A DNA stretch of 64,000 nt from Rhynchosporium graminicola (taxonomy: Eukaryota; Ascomycota; Leotiomycetes; Helotiales; Ploettnerulaceae), in NCBI GenBank assembly GCA_900074885.1, contig FJUW01000004.1, forward strand, positions 248,001 through 312,000. Reading direction: 5' to 3'. Below the pieces are notes generated by a model. The model did no database searches, was not told the origin of the DNA, and was given only the letters and a program-made list of their open reading frames with translations. Shown in pieces: positions 22,631 through 35,003 of the stretch. Made by a program: the position numbers and the translations under genes. Position 1 is the first letter of the stretch, and every line of letters begins with the position of its first letter.

Positions 22631-24019
22631 TTACTTACTCGACAGAGCAGTAACACCGGGCAACTCCTTACCCTCCAATAACTCCAGACTCGCACCGCCA
22701 CCAGTGGAAACATGGCTCAACTTGTCCTCGACGCCGTACTTTGCCGCCACAGTCGCAGTATCTCCACCTCCAATAATAACAATCTTTCCGTTCTGAGCCG
22801 CATCAACCGCCGCATCAAGCGTCTCCTTCGTACCCTTGGCAAAGGCCTCGAACTCAAAGACTCCAGGAGGGCCGTTCCAAAGAACGGTCTTAGCCTTTCC
22901 AATAGCCTCCTTGTAGAGTTTGATACTCTTAGGTCCGCAATCGAGTCCCATCCAGCCGTCTGGGATGCCCTCTTCGTCGGTGGCAGTACCGGTCTTTGCG
23001 TCCTTGGCGAAGTTATCCGCGGTGATATAATCAACAGGTAGAACCAATTCGACGTTGTTCTTCTTAGCCTTCTCAACGAGATCTCCGACCGTCTTGGCTC
23101 CTGCCTCGTCGAATAAAGAGTTTCCGATCTTGACGTTCTCAAGGGTCTTCTTGAATGTGAAGGCCATGCCGCCGCAGATGATCAAGCTGTTGACTTTTCC
23201 GAGGAGGTTGTCGATCAGTTGGATCTTGTCGGAGACCTTGGCTCCGCCGAGAATGGCAAGGAATGGTCGCTGGGGGTTCTCGAGAGCTTTGGCAAAGTAT
23301 TCGAGTTCTTTCTTCATGAGGAAGCCAGAGGCCTTTTGTGGGAGGTCGACACCGACCATGGAGCTATGTGCGCGGTGGGCAGTTCCGAAAGCGTCGTCTG
23401 GGAGGAATTAGCTATGGCTCTCTCTCTCTCCAAAACCAAGACAAAATAAAGCATGAAACTCACTGATGAAGATGTCTCCCAAAGCAGTTAAACCCTTCCT
23501 AAACTCTTCAACCTTCGCCTTATCAGCCTTAACCTTCTTCCCCTCTGCATCCTTCGAGCTTCCCTCCTCCTCAGCATGGAATCTCAGATTCTCCAATAAC
23601 ACAACCTGTCCATCCTTCGCCTTGTTGACAATCTCCTCAACCTCCTTACCCACACAATCGGGAGCAAACTCGACCTTCTTGCCATCAAGAAGCTTCTCGA
23701 GCTCAGATACGACGGGCTTGAGGGAGTATTTGGCTTGGACTTTTCCGTCGGGACGCCCGAGATGGGACATCAAGACGACGGCTTTGGCGCCGTGGTCAAT
23801 GGCATATTTTATGGTGGGGATCGCACCGGCGATACGTTGCGTGTTGGTGATTTTCTTGTCGCCGTCGAGAGGGACGTTGAAATCGACCTGTTGGTGGAGA
23901 GAGTGTCAGTGGCATGTTCCTGTTTCTATGCGTTTTGAAGAAGGCAAACTTACTCTGATCAAGACCCGCTTGCCTTTGAGGTCAACATCGGTGATTGAGA
24001 GCTTGTTTGAGAGAGACAT
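22631..24019 (-). CDS. PGK1: phosphoglycerate kinase
   Basis: Three exons, 23954-24019, 23464-23887 and 22631-23397, give 418 residues, the normal length. The enzyme converts 1,3-bisphosphoglycerate and ADP to 3-phosphoglycerate and ATP in glycolysis, in the cytosol. All family landmarks are present: RVDFNVPLD near the first intron, [25 protein letters not shown] at the second exon junction, the [11 protein letters not shown] segment, [12 protein letters not shown] and GGGDTATV near the C-terminus. Introns use GTAAGT and GTGAGT. The first intron falls after codon 22. A TATAAAA lies on the coding strand 34 bases upstream of the ATG, which would leave almost no leader if used. Coding bias is strong, as expected of a highly expressed gene, and it creates long meaningless antisense frames. 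Confidence 0.98.
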
Positions 24020-24539
24020 CTTGTGATTCTTGGATCTGTGTAGTTTGTAGAGTTTTATAAGGGGACGCTGTTTTCGAATGGTGTTGAACGGTGTTAAGGA
24101 GGGGTCATAACAAAAAAGTAGGCGGGCGTGGGATGCCCCTCACCAAAATCTTAGTGGGGTGATGCTGCCATCTACAACACCTCAGGACACCCAAGGAAAC
24201 AGCTAACATCTTCAACTTGGACGTGGGTGAGCTGTGAACATGAGCTATATGAAGTATCTATCCTTTATCTGCTGATGCAAAAGATGAATTTGCAAAGTTT
24301 CACTCGCGCGCTCTAATGTAAACTCGAAATGTGCACGCATACAATTTGTTCCACAGCTCCTCAAATCCTTTACGCCTTTATATACATGAGCTATAATTCC
24401 ACTCAGAAGTCCTTCTGCGGCAAGGCTTGATGTCAAGAAATGCAATATCCTTATGTAACGCCAGGTCCCTTGTACCATGGTTTGGTGGTAGTGTGGTAGT
24501 ACCATCTACCCTCTCCCATTCCTATCCCAAGAATCAAAA
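24020..24539. other. PGK1 promoter and 3' flank of the Mpv17-like gene
   Basis: 520 bases upstream of PGK1. It includes GTGGGG (about 24153-24158), which fits the SYGGRG pattern bound by CreA-type carbon-catabolite repressors; such sites are short and occur often by chance. No gene is seen. Confidence 0.45.
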
Positions 24540-25635
24540 TCATGCCAAACGGATATTGGGCGATTGAGGTGCTGACCTCGCATCCATAGCATCCTCCGAG
24601 GCATTAGACAGAGAGAGATATGCCGTCCACGCAATACCGATTGTTGATACGAAAGGCTACACAATGTCAATACAATACATCTCAAACCAAGAGAGTGGAA
24701 ATCTTACGAGTTGGAACTGAATAGGCATGATACGGAAATTGATGATCTGTACCGCAGGCCAAACAAAGAAGTTTGCTTTTAAGGTTGGCAAGTACATATC
24801 TCGTAGCTTGTGTGAAACTGCACGTCTGCCTCCACCTTCTGCAACTGTCATGACAGTGAAGAAAGTTGCGATACCTAAGCGCCAAATAATCAGCACCTAT
24901 TCATCCTAAAACTCCCAAAACTCCAGCAGAAAATAGAACGCAGTATACATACCAACAGGCGCAAAGATCAACTGATCAAAAGCTACCATCTTCAACGCAG
25001 GGCCCAAAGCACTCGTCTTTGTAATCGGGAACGTCCTGCTCAAGAACTGGAACCACTTAAATTGCACCGGAGCCATCATAAACCCATATGCCATGAACCT
25101 CGTCAAGCGCTCAAAGTCAAACGGTGGTGGCAGAGTCTTGCTGTTTGGGATGAGGTCTTGGTCGTTCAAGGGGTTCTTGCGGTCGAGTTCATGAATCTCG
25201 ATAGCGATGGGGTCATTCTTGGATATTCCACCGGGCTTTCGAAGGGCGGCGAGCCGGATCGCGGTTATGGATTGGGCGACGGTGTCAGCGATACCACCGA
25301 GGACGGCGTTGGTTATCATCATTGTAAGGACTGGTGGGTGTTAGAGCCGAACTCATGTATCTCCTTCCCCATCATCCTGCATTGGTGGAAGAATCGTACC
25401 TGGGCGTTCAGCATAGTAGCTATTGAACTTAGCTACAAGCCTTCCAACCATGGCGAGTTCTGTCAGGAAGATAATGAGGTGTACGAGTGGCTGCAATGAA
25501 TCAGTCAATCTGTCTTTCCAAAGCCCCGAAAATACACGCAGAATACATTGTTGGATGGCGACTCACCACTCTTCCGTAGATGTATTTGCTATTGACCGAG
25601 CGCAAGAACTGCCTCCGTGGTAGTTCAAAAACCAT
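24540..25635 (-). CDS. Mpv17/PMP22-family integral membrane protein
   Basis: Five exons, 25567-25635, 25400-25490, 24953-25330, 24708-24874 and 24540-24656, encode 273 residues. The C-terminal family signature is clear: a WPAVQIINF stretch followed by RIMPIQFQ, and then a final hydrophobic helix (GIAWTAYLSL). Upstream are VLTMMITNAVLGGIAD and RFMAYGFMMAPVQFKWF, also typical. Mpv17/PMP22 proteins are four-helix proteins of the mitochondrial inner membrane or peroxisome membrane, thought to act as channels or stress factors. A 40-residue polar loop rich in Pro, Asn and Asp separates the first helical hairpin from the rest and resembles the longer fungal paralogues rather than the short Sym1 form, so I give no symbol. 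The ATG at 25635 was chosen because the next exon continues in frame; an upstream in-frame ATG would add 50 residues. Confidence 0.93.
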
Positions 25636-27391
25636 GGTTGCGAAATTTCGTAGATGAAGGTGAGGTAGGGTCGAAGGGTGAACTGCAAATAAGGATGACG
25701 ACAGAGGTCGTACTGGACTGGGGCTGCGGATCCGGTTTCTGGGTCTCGGATTGGATGGCTCAGCAGGGAAAATTGGACAACTCAATGATATATCCAGATA
25801 CCGAAGAGGACGAGACAGCTGATTCCTATCCTGACGGATTATTAGGAAGAGAGGACAGGAGAGAGAGAGAGAGGAGTAGTTGGTGGCGCAAGAGGTGTGG
25901 AGGCCGTTTGGTCGTATACTTTTCCTGCGGCTCTCTTCGGATGCGCTGTTTAAGCTCTAACCAGGGTGTTAGACTGTAGCTGCACTATGTGTATATTCAA
26001 CGGCAATCGAGTGATTCCTTATAACACAAGGTCTGTCTAAGTATTTGAGGATCTATTTGTTCTTTTGCATCTACTTCGGACTAAATGCGGTCATCGTATG
26101 CTTGATAAAACTGTATCTGATACCACCACGCATATTAGTTTCAAGCATTCGGACGGTTTCACTAATATAGATAACGGAAGCGAGCCACTTGTTGATCAGG
26201 AGGATCCTCGTGCCCCAGACTGTTGGGTGAGTTGAAAATAGATATTTATGATTTCCTGGCCTTACGATATCAATACTTCCGAGGTAGAAAATTATCAAAT
26301 CGAAGGAAGGTCAAATGATTATTGGGGAATTACATTGTCTGTTCCTTTGTTTACCTTCTCAGATATCCTGACATCGTGCTGTGTCCCAGTACCAGCTGCG
26401 TTCCAGGGCCTTTTGGAAAGGGTCATTTGAACATGGCATGTCTACTTTCAGACACGAAATACATCTCCGCGACTGGCTGAGGTCCAACAATTTCGACAAG
26501 CCCTATCCTGGTTGAACAGCACTATGGCTAACTTCCTGCTTCGTTGTTTACCACCCATTAGTATACAACTCATCCAGATCAGTACAGTCTCACAGACACT
26601 GAACTCAATCCCTGAACACTGGTATGTAATATATAGCGGAAAAGAAGAAATATAGAGTGTAATTCCTATTCCTACTCCACTCCAATCCAGTCGAAAGAAA
26701 ACAGGAAGAGTTACTGCAATGCCCTAGAGGCGACCTCACGAGCCAGATCAAGAGCCACGACTCAACCTTACACAGCAACACAAAACCCAACTCCACCCCA
26801 AGCCTGGTTCAACAACCAACAGCCAACCAATCAACCAACCTGCGAAAAATGCATGGAAAAATGCAATGCTGACGTGTGTATACCCCTAAACGCGAATCCA
26901 CCAGCAACCAAACAAGCCCAACCAAAATTCTTGCAACTCTTCTCAAGCAACCATGCCATGATGTGCCGAATCCACATTGTTCTTCCCAGTCGGACGGCCA
27001 AAAATTAAAGAAGAAGAATAGCCATAAAGGGCCAGAAATGAAAAGTGGTATCTAAGGAGAGGGAGGTGCAAGCCAAGTGACAGCATTAGAAACATATAGA
27101 AATGCAACCATCGAAAACAAAATAGCACAAATAGTGCTGTACTGTACAAGAAAGCAGTACCAACGAGATCCACCGCAGAGATTTCGTGACGCCAACTCCT
27201 CTAGCAATCTGATACTTGAAGTAACGGCAATTTCCCATATCATTCCTCATGTTTCCTTCGTGCGAACGATCTTTGATGAGAGTTTGCGACATATTCGCAA
27301 TGCCATAGATATACGTCGGAGCCTCGAAAAAATGCGATCATCCTTTGATGGCTTCATGAGACGTGATGGATAGTGTCTCAAAGCAACATCT
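25636..27391. other. intergenic region, 3' flank of RSC7
   Basis: About 1.75 kb. The left part should be the promoter of the Mpv17-like gene and the right part the 3' untranslated region of RSC7. A (CCAA)-type run lies near 26815-26840. Short open frames have no recognisable content. Confidence 0.5.
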
Positions 27392-29645
27392 CTATTGGTA
27401 GCCCCAAGTCCCACCAGATCCTCCTGGTGGCTGCTGTCCTGCCCAGCCTTGAGGACCAGGCTGCGGACCAGACGTACTTGGTTGCATATACTGCTGCTGC
27501 TGAGAGCCTTGATCAGGTTGGTAAAGACCACGTCCAGGTGCAGGATACCCCTGGCCCATTCCTTGCATACCCGGATATGACAGGGCTGGTTGCATTTGAG
27601 GGCCGCTACCTGGTTGACGAAGTTGCGGCGGTGGTGCATGTGGTGACTGTTGAATGTGAGGCGAGTGCTGAGATCCATGAGGAGCATATCCGGAGAAATG
27701 TTGTGGGGATTGCTGGGGTTGAGAAGGTGGCCACATTTGGTTCTGTTGCGAGAAGCCGTAAGTGTTGCCTTGACCGAGACCGCTTGGTCCCAGAGGGGGT
27801 CCAGAGGGTCTAACCAACTGATCAGGCCGCATTGAGTTTTGAGGGGTTGATCTCATGGGGGTTTGGGCCATAGGATTTGGCTGATGTGGAGGTTGTGGGT
27901 ATGACTGAGGTGCAATCATATGATGTGGATTTTGCTGCGACAAGCTCTGTTGCTGAGGACCGCTCGAAGTGGTACGCGGCGATTGCAAGGACTGGGTGGG
28001 TGGTAAGCCATCGTTGTTTCCTACTGGCTGTGGTGCTATATTTGATGGCGGAGCCTGATGAGGCTGCTTCCAGCGCTGGTCGAGATATTCCCCACTTCGA
28101 ACTCGTTGTTGGTTTACAGTTTTGTTGTACTCGGCAGCTTGATGGGCTTGCGATAGCAACTCCTGTGGAGGGCTGGCCTGAGTACGATCCTGGTAAGGCG
28201 GACCGGTAATTTCCTGGCGAGGTCGCTGAATGTTGCTGTAATCTCTGAGACGCATGTTGTCGGACTGGTCTGGCGCCAATGTGATCATGGGCAAGGTTGT
28301 TGCTCCACCTGGGATTCCCATAAGACCTGGCTGGACTGTTTGTGGTTGTGGATGCATACCACCAAACTGTCCAGGATTATTGCTGTAGACTATGTCACCG
28401 TGGTGAGCTAGCGTGAGGGACGCGCTTGCATTAGCCTCGGCGGCGGCAGCGTCTCTGGCTTTGGCAGCACCTGGCCTCTTTTCCCCAGCAAGATCCTCCT
28501 CAGTAAAACCTTGCTTCTTGGCTTTGGTTTCCCAGTAATCATCCCGTACGCGTCGTCCATTAACAATGACCCTACTTCCAAATTGTCGGAACATGGACCT
28601 CGCGGTGACTATGGCAATCTGGCGCGAGCGATAAGAAAAGGGCAGGACCTCCTGGTGGATCAAATCTTCTTTTTCGGCTTGAGTAGCGATAATCTTGTAC
28701 AGTGACCTGTTTTTGTTGAAGAGCAAGTACGAATCTCGATATCCAAGGACCCGCGCGCACTCCGTAGCTAACATGAACAACTTATCTCCTCTGTTTGGCA
28801 CAAAGAATGTCCGGCATCTGTAATCGCGTCCTTCTAGAAGCTGGCCTGTAGCTGTAACCTTCTTCTCCCCCGCTTCATCATATTCTCGCGGAATGTATTC
28901 GTCTCCCTCAGGTCCAAGCTGGTCCGTCGTATGGTCTCTCACGGTCGGCAGTGCCTTGATCACAGTTTTAGTCGGGGCGATCTTCGGAGGCGACGATTGA
29001 GTCGGAGTAATATTAGTTAATTGAGATGGGAGGGGTACGGTTTGCGACAGAGGGGTTTGCGGGTGATGAACCTGTGACAGAGGCATTGAAGATTGTGTCG
29101 GGCTCTCTGGTACGCCTGGAATTCTTGACTTCATCGGTCTTCCTCGCTTTCGTGGCTTTGAGTCACCTAGCGCAAAACGTGTCAGTAAAATGATCAGAAC
29201 TGGTCGGCGCGTCTGTAGCACAACACATGGCAGTCGCGAGGTGTCAGATAGATAGAAGCGGGAACCATCATCGCTGGCGACTACATACCATCTTCTTCGA
29301 CCAGCTGATCGCCAGTATCGTATTCCGGCGAACGAGAGCGCTTGACACCCCGCTGATTTGGGCTGATATCAGGCGTAATTGTCGCGGTATTGTTCGACAG
29401 CACCGCTCCTGCATCAGAATGAACAATTAGTGGCCATTTGTAAGTCAACATGAGGGCGAGAAATGGGTTGCGACAAGAAACGCAAGTTGCGAATCTGCAG
29501 GTCACTCGAGCAAGATTATGCGACGAGCATGCGATGCGATACGATAGGACAGGAGAGGAGGAGAGGTACCTGAAGAGCTCAAGACGCCGGGGTTGATGGT
29601 GCCCAGGCCATCGTTGCCACCATTTGTGGTTTGCGCCGAGTACAT
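27392..29645 (-). CDS. RSC7: RSC7/Swp82-family chromatin-remodeling subunit
   Basis: Three exons, 29570-29645, 29289-29408 and 27392-29166, encode 656 residues. The first exon is short (MYSAQTTNGGNDG...), the second ends at GTATGT and the third carries the domain. The RSC7/Swp82 domain spans about 154-278 (YIPREYDEAGEKKV, YRCRTFFVPNRGDKLFML, VLGYRDSYLLFNKNRSLYKI, MFRQFGSRVIVNGRRVRDDYWE). RSC7 (Npl6) is a subunit of RSC, with Swp82 its SWI/SNF counterpart, so the protein acts in ATP-dependent nucleosome remodeling in the nucleus. An AT-hook-like basic patch (PRKRGRPMK) sits at about 69-77. The C-terminal half is a Gln/Pro-rich, low-complexity region with many PQ and QQ runs, as in activation or condensation-prone segments. 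Upstream is an exceptionally long repeat-rich intergenic region. Confidence 0.93.
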
Positions 29646-30047
29646 TCCGTCTAACGGACCGCTGCACCGACAAGAGAGGTCTAAGAGGTCCCAATCCGAG
29701 GAGCTTCTAATACTCCTCCAGCGCGGTCGCGCCTAGGTCGTGAAAGCGCTGTCTGTCTGGCATAGAACTCGGTCGGAGGGAGCTGCAGCATGCATGCGCG
29801 AACGGGAGAAGGCCTTGCCTTTGCTTGCCTTGCCTGTACGTACTTGCTTGCTGACACTGCTGCGACGGACCGTTGATTGGCGCGAGCTGCTGGAACAGGT
29901 CGTGGAGAACCGAGAACCGAGGATGGAAGATTGCGCAAATTGCCGCTGATTTGATATGGTTTCCTGGGTTTTGCTTTGTTTTGTTTTGTTTGGTTGGGTT
30001 CGTGTTGGTTGAAGTGTGAAGTGTGATGAGATAAGATGGGCTGCGAT

Positions 30048-30101
30048 CTGATACGATGCTATGCGATGCGATGGGATGGGATGAGATGGGATGGGATGGA
30101 G
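30048..30101. repeat. GATGG/GATGC pentanucleotide repeat
   Basis: Imperfect tandem copies of a GATGN unit (gatgcgatgggatgggatg and similar) about 400 bases upstream of the RSC7 start codon. Confidence 0.8.
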
Positions 30102-30476
30102 TCAAATGCCCCACGGCGCGGCCAGTCCCAGTTTTTCCAGCGGGAGAGGCTCAGGCTTGGGCTCGGGCTCAGGCTCAGGCTTGGCCTAGCAATGCGGGAT
30201 ATTGGTATCGTAATGGTATCGTACCGTAACGCCCTTGGGCCTACCAGTCAACAATCGTATCTCGGGAATTACTAGGTATCTTCTGTCTGCAGCGCAGCGC
30301 AACACGACGGATGATGCCCGCGATGAAGGATCACGGCTTGATGGAGATCTGTCTGATTGGAAGGCGAAAGGACGACGCGCAGTCGTGACGATGGACGTGT
30401 CGGTGTGGTGTTGGGGATTGAGAAGAGATGATTGATGGATCGATGACAACAGCGATAGGTAGGTAAAGATAAATAT

Positions 30477-30511
30477 GGGGAGGGGAGGGGAGGGGAGGGG
30501 AGGGGGAGGAT
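30477..30511 (+). repeat. GGGGA pentanucleotide tract, G-quadruplex candidate
   Basis: Six to seven runs of four or more G separated by single A on the plus strand. Four runs of three or more G with one-base loops are enough for a stable intramolecular quadruplex. It lies about 830 bases upstream of RSC7, on the strand opposite the coding strand. Confidence 0.85.
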
Positions 30512-30546
30512 TGCTTCTTTCTGTTCTGTTTCGTCGCTGGGGCCAC

Positions 30547-30569
30547 GCTGCTGCTGCTGCTGCTGCTGC
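30547..30569. repeat. GCT trinucleotide repeat
   Basis: Seven consecutive GCT units, noncoding here. Confidence 0.85.
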
Positions 30570-30707
30570 ACTGCGCGTATGCCGGATAGGCTGGACACCC
30601 GAAGCAATATCAGTGGCTAGGTACCTACCTAGGTGCAATAGTATTATAGTCGAGGCTGGCAGGCAGGCAGTACCCGGGTAGGTTAAGACGTCGGCCCTCT
30701 TTGCACG

Positions 30708-30725
30708 ATGATGATGATGATGATG
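30708..30725. repeat. GAT trinucleotide repeat
   Basis: Six GAT units in the RSC7 upstream region. Confidence 0.8.
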
Positions 30726-31150
30726 CCGGGCACCGAAACGAATCGAATCGATGACCATGAATAGATATACCTAGGTAAGGTAGGTATCTCAGTAATACGA
30801 GGGGCTGAATCCAAGAGGGCTTCCTGCTGACAGAGAGGACCAGGTAAGACCCGGACTACCCTACGACACAGACGACAAGAAATGACCAATGCGATAGATA
30901 GATCCCGTCTGGTCCCAAGCCCCGAGTCTTTTATTCCGATCCGGGAAGTCTTGCACGCCAGAGAACTAGGAGCAAGCGATACCGCACGCAGCAGCTAGAA
31001 CAACCAGATCTCTCGGTAGAAGCAGGTCTTTGGGCGGCAGTATATCAAAGGATGGAGAGCAGAGTCACAGCGCGGCTAGAGAATATGCGCTAGATCTATT
31101 CTTGATTGGCGGGTAGTCGGAAGGCTGTTAACGACGGCGTCGTATGAATG

Positions 31151-31179
31151 CCTGGCTGGCTGGCTGGCTGACTGGCTGG
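31151..31179. repeat. CTGG tetranucleotide repeat
   Basis: Tandem CTGG units with one CTGA interruption. Confidence 0.8.
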
Positions 31180-31606
31180 AAGTCGTGATGGGCAAATCAA
31201 GTACAATAGCGATGATGGAGGAGGAGGGGGAGGGGAGGCATCGCTTGTACAGTAAGTAGTCATTACAATCGAGGAGATCAGCCTGCGGACCACATCCCAG
31301 TCCGTACAGTACAGCTGCTAGTGCAAAGAAGATGTGGCTGGTCCAGATGTGGCAGAGGGCAATCGGAGCCAACATGTATATAAATGTCATCGTTCTGCTC
31401 AGAAAGCAACTTGAGTCCGTTCGAGTCCTGTCTATTATGTACCGTTGATCGGAGGCAGAGGAGCGATAGGGATCACTTGGTCAGATGATATCAAGTAGCG
31501 GCTGGCTCTTCATTACAGATCGATCTGTCTGTTTTCTAGAGATATACTTCTCGATCAAGCATAGAAGCCAGAAGGGCATGAGATAGTCCCTACTGTAGGT
31601 ATGTAA

Positions 31607-31651
31607 AATAATATAATGTAGTATAGTATAGTATCGTATGGTATAGTATGA
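31607..31651. repeat. GTATA/GTATC repeat
   Basis: Degenerate tandem of a GTATA-like pentamer (gtatagtatagtatcgtatgg). Confidence 0.6.
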
Positions 31652-32540
31652 CGGGTCGAGGCGAGGTTGGCTTGGGACTAGAACTGCCTTGTCTTGTCCT
31701 CCGAGACATCTACCTAATACTTCATTTAGGGCCCCCGCGATGAGCAGGAATCCACTACTTTCCAAGCTTCCCAATCTTCTACGTGTCTTCTTGCGGTAGC
31801 ATACTACTGCAGTATCTGTTTGCTTACTTACTTGAGACTGACTTGCTTCGTATGTACTGTTGATCTGATGACTTCGGCGCAAACTTATGCTGCCGAAGCA
31901 CTCGCGACATTCTTTCTTTCTCGTCTAGAAGATACAAACTCGGACTGAGACAGATTGGATGGATGCACAAGCCTTTTGACATGGTGTTGCGCTCCATAGG
32001 CAGCAGCGATGCCCATGCCGCATACTTGTATCAGATCGCAAGCTGGCCTGTCCTGTCCTGTCTCTGCTCAGGGATTCGACATGGGGGTCGCATGGGCAAG
32101 GCCGGCCTCAAGTCGCCATCCTAGCCATCCAGGCTTGAGGTGAGCTTGATGGCAGGGAGGGTTGGTGGGAAGGAGATTTTTATTGGTCTGTAGCTGGTCA
32201 TTTGGTGGTATGGCCAGGGCGCTATTCAAGGCTGGGTTTCGGAGACTTATCCTTATCGACGTGAGTCGTGGAAGAAGCGCGTACAGTACAGTACAGTACG
32301 GTAGACACACAATTAGTGGCGATAGTAGCACATAAGTGTCAACTTGCCAAGTTCGTGATGACGAGAGTTGGTTGAGTCGACGATGAACAAAATCAGACGA
32401 TTTGATGCTTGCAAGGAGATGCGATTGGAAGCCGATAAATAACATCATCCTTTGCCCGTCACCGTCCTTCATCTCTGTCTGACCTTGATCCTAGCTGATA
32501 TGACCTGATAACGAAAGCTGTTAATCGAAGTTGATCGTCT

Positions 32541-32565
32541 ATACCTACCTACCTACCTACCTACC
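32541..32565. repeat. TACC tetranucleotide repeat
   Basis: Six TACC units, the most regular copy of a motif that recurs in this region as TACCTAGGTA. Confidence 0.85.
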
Positions 32566-33590
32566 TTCATCTTCCTCCCGGTCCCTCTGTCTCGCTTGCA
32601 ATCCTGTCCTGTCCTGTCCTGTCTGTCATACCATATCGGTTAAAGGTACCGACCGATATACAGGCAGGAGTACCTAGGTAAGTTGTAATACAGTACACAG
32701 TATTTGGGTGTGAGACGTCGTTCCATGGCTCTGGGACGGAGACGGACGGACACAGTGAGAAGAAAAACGCCGGTTTACTCGACTTTTGTTTTTTAGTAAA
32801 ACGCTTCTTCTCTCCACAAGAACAGATATCATACTCGAATCACTTCACTAGCCTCGAAATCTTAGGATTTCCACAATACTGACTGTCACAGGCGGCGGCT
32901 GCAGGATGCACTACGAACGGCATTCCTTGCGAGAACTTTGAAGAACCAGCCCCCCCGACTCCTCCACACAGCAGATGTCATCACTCTCAAGCAAGGAAGC
33001 GGTTAGCCCGCTCTTCTCATCATTGATCGGATCTCTCTCTGTTTGCTCGGAGCCGCACTTGCTTGCATAACATCTCTGCAGCCAGCCAGCCAGCCATGTG
33101 ACCGACCACATGCATGCACATAATAAAGTAATGAAATGACGGCGGCATTCCATTCTCTCTCGCTCCCACGTCCAACCAGGGTCCATGAGTTTTCCTTTTC
33201 TGTGGGGGGGTGTGGACGGACCGTGGTGTCCGGACTCAGGACGCCCGTTCTGTCAGATGGCAGCCACGCACGCACGGTGTGTGGATCTGGCAGAACGGAG
33301 GTTTGATTCGCTTAGAAGGAAGTGTCTGGAGACCAGGACAGGAGACCAGTCCGGCGCGTAGAAGACGCGCCAATAAAGTGGATTGTGATATGGTTCAGTT
33401 CAGATGGGAAAAGGAGGTGGGCTGTGCACTGCATCTCTCCAAAGAAAGAAGAGCGAAGGTTAGCTATTAGTATGTCCTGCCATATCCCCCCCGCCGTGGA
33501 CATCGAAGGAGGGAGTCAGTTTGAGAAGAGGCTTCTTCTGTATACTTGTATCTGTGCCTCTCCCGTCCTCTCGCCCCTCCACCCTTCTCC

Positions 33591-33615
33591 ACATCACATC
33601 ACATCACATCACATT
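33591..33615. repeat. ACATC pentanucleotide repeat
   Basis: Five ACATC units in the upstream region of RSC7. Confidence 0.8.
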
Positions 33616-35003
33616 AGATGAGATCCTATGCCCATAGTTTAGACTTTATGTGCAGTAGAGAACGGCATTACATGCAGCGGGAGCTATCGAGGCAGGGTAA
33701 GACAAGCATGGCGTGGCATGGCAATGACATACAGCAAAAGTATACTGTAAGAAGGTTGCGGATGCAAGATGATAGCCACGGGAGATCTTCAGATACTCAC
33801 ACCCTCACGCTTTAGTTGCATCTGGAGACGGTAGTAAAGAGGTTGTGCGTCAGATCAGAACCCCACCTTTCAGACATGGAGCTGACACATCTTGAAACCG
33901 CTTTCCTTCCACACGTAAGTTGCAAGTCAGGTACTTCGTATCTGCTTCTCCATCACGATTGGAAAAGTCGCTCGTGACTCCTTGAGAAAGACGTTTTTGG
34001 TTGATCATGCATACCACAGTTAGGCGGATTTTCCTTGTGTGGGCGAGGTGGGAGGCCAGGGAGGGACTGATAGTGATGCCAATTATGGCGTGTCGAATCG
34101 GAGCTTTTCCAGCCACGACGAAGTCCTGGACCCTCGAATCTCTGTACTGCTTAAAAGAAAGATGGAAAGAAAATGTAGTTGATGTAATGATGAGTGTCCA
34201 TCGTGTATTCCTCTTTGTGCATACTTCTCTGGACTTCATTGGTGGAATCTCAGTCACTTTTGACTTGCTGAGATCTGACATACACTAACAGGCCCCGAAA
34301 CTCGTTCCAGAACACGAGCCGAACAGGTTTTAAAGGCTAGGTCCACAAAGCAAATATGAAGTAGTAGAAGATCGGAATTTCTCGCACAACCCATAGTGAG
34401 ATTAAGATCTCTGTCTTCTGATCCTTCTTCCGAGCCAATGCAAGTGCATATTGGGTCATGTAGTCGCCGGATCATGCCGCATCGACAAAAATAGGTGTGG
34501 GCTTGGAAAATGTGGATAGGAGCGGAAAGGATGCTCCCGTTGAGCCCAGATTTCCTGAGATAATAAGAGGTGCCTCAGTTCTATAAAGTCCCACGTGAGA
34601 TGATGGGCGATAAATCGGAGTAGCGGACCGGGCAAGAGCCGCAATCTTGGTGAGACGGGATACTCGGCCTGATACGATGAGAAGAGAGATACGACTGGAA
34701 GGTCTGGATGTGGGAAGAGGCCTCATGTTTCTGACTGCGCTGCGGAAGTTGGTGAGAACATAAAATCAGCAAGTCTGGCTGAACGCTAATGGGAAATCGC
34801 TGGGAGGGAATAAGTGGCTCAGACTTGCCTTTACTACTTCACTACTGGCAGTGTATTGACCCAACGGCATCTACGTACTACTTTCAGGTTACTGTTTGCA
34901 CAGAAACGCACGACGAGCAGCACTAGATGAGCTTCCGATGGTACACTAACAGTTCAGTAGTATCTGGTTATCATCACAGCGCAACAAAACATTAAAGGGT
35001 AAA

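Larger units (their letters stand above)
29646..35003. other. 5.4-kb repeat-rich gene-free region upstream of RSC7
   Basis: No supportable gene in 5.4 kb, which is unusually long for this gene-dense block. It is packed with microsatellites: GATGG, GGGGA, GCT, GATGAT, CTGG, TACC, TCCTG, CAGC and ACATC repeats, plus TACCTAGGTA-like palindromes. Frames of up to 190 codons are encoded mostly by these repeats (poly-His, poly-Gln, poly-Pro, poly-Ser) and have no domains. It could contain a long RSC7 leader, a promoter with distant elements or a noncoding transcript. RSC7 is transcribed away from it. Confidence 0.6.

Noticed and set aside
22712..23142. antisense and alternative-frame ORFs over PGK1
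   Set aside because: Arg/Leu-rich shadows of the real frame.
23466..24026. 186-codon plus-strand open frame antisense to PGK1
   Set aside because: It mirrors the strongly biased coding of PGK1, crosses its intron and has no domain.
30186..30758. 190-codon minus-strand open frame with His, Ala and Pro runs
   Set aside because: It is encoded mainly by microsatellites (GAT, GCT and GGGGA repeats), has no domain, and competing frames of similar length exist on the same DNA.
29646..35003. CRISPR-like or satellite array
   Set aside because: Repeats are short simple tandem units without spacers, in a eukaryotic setting.
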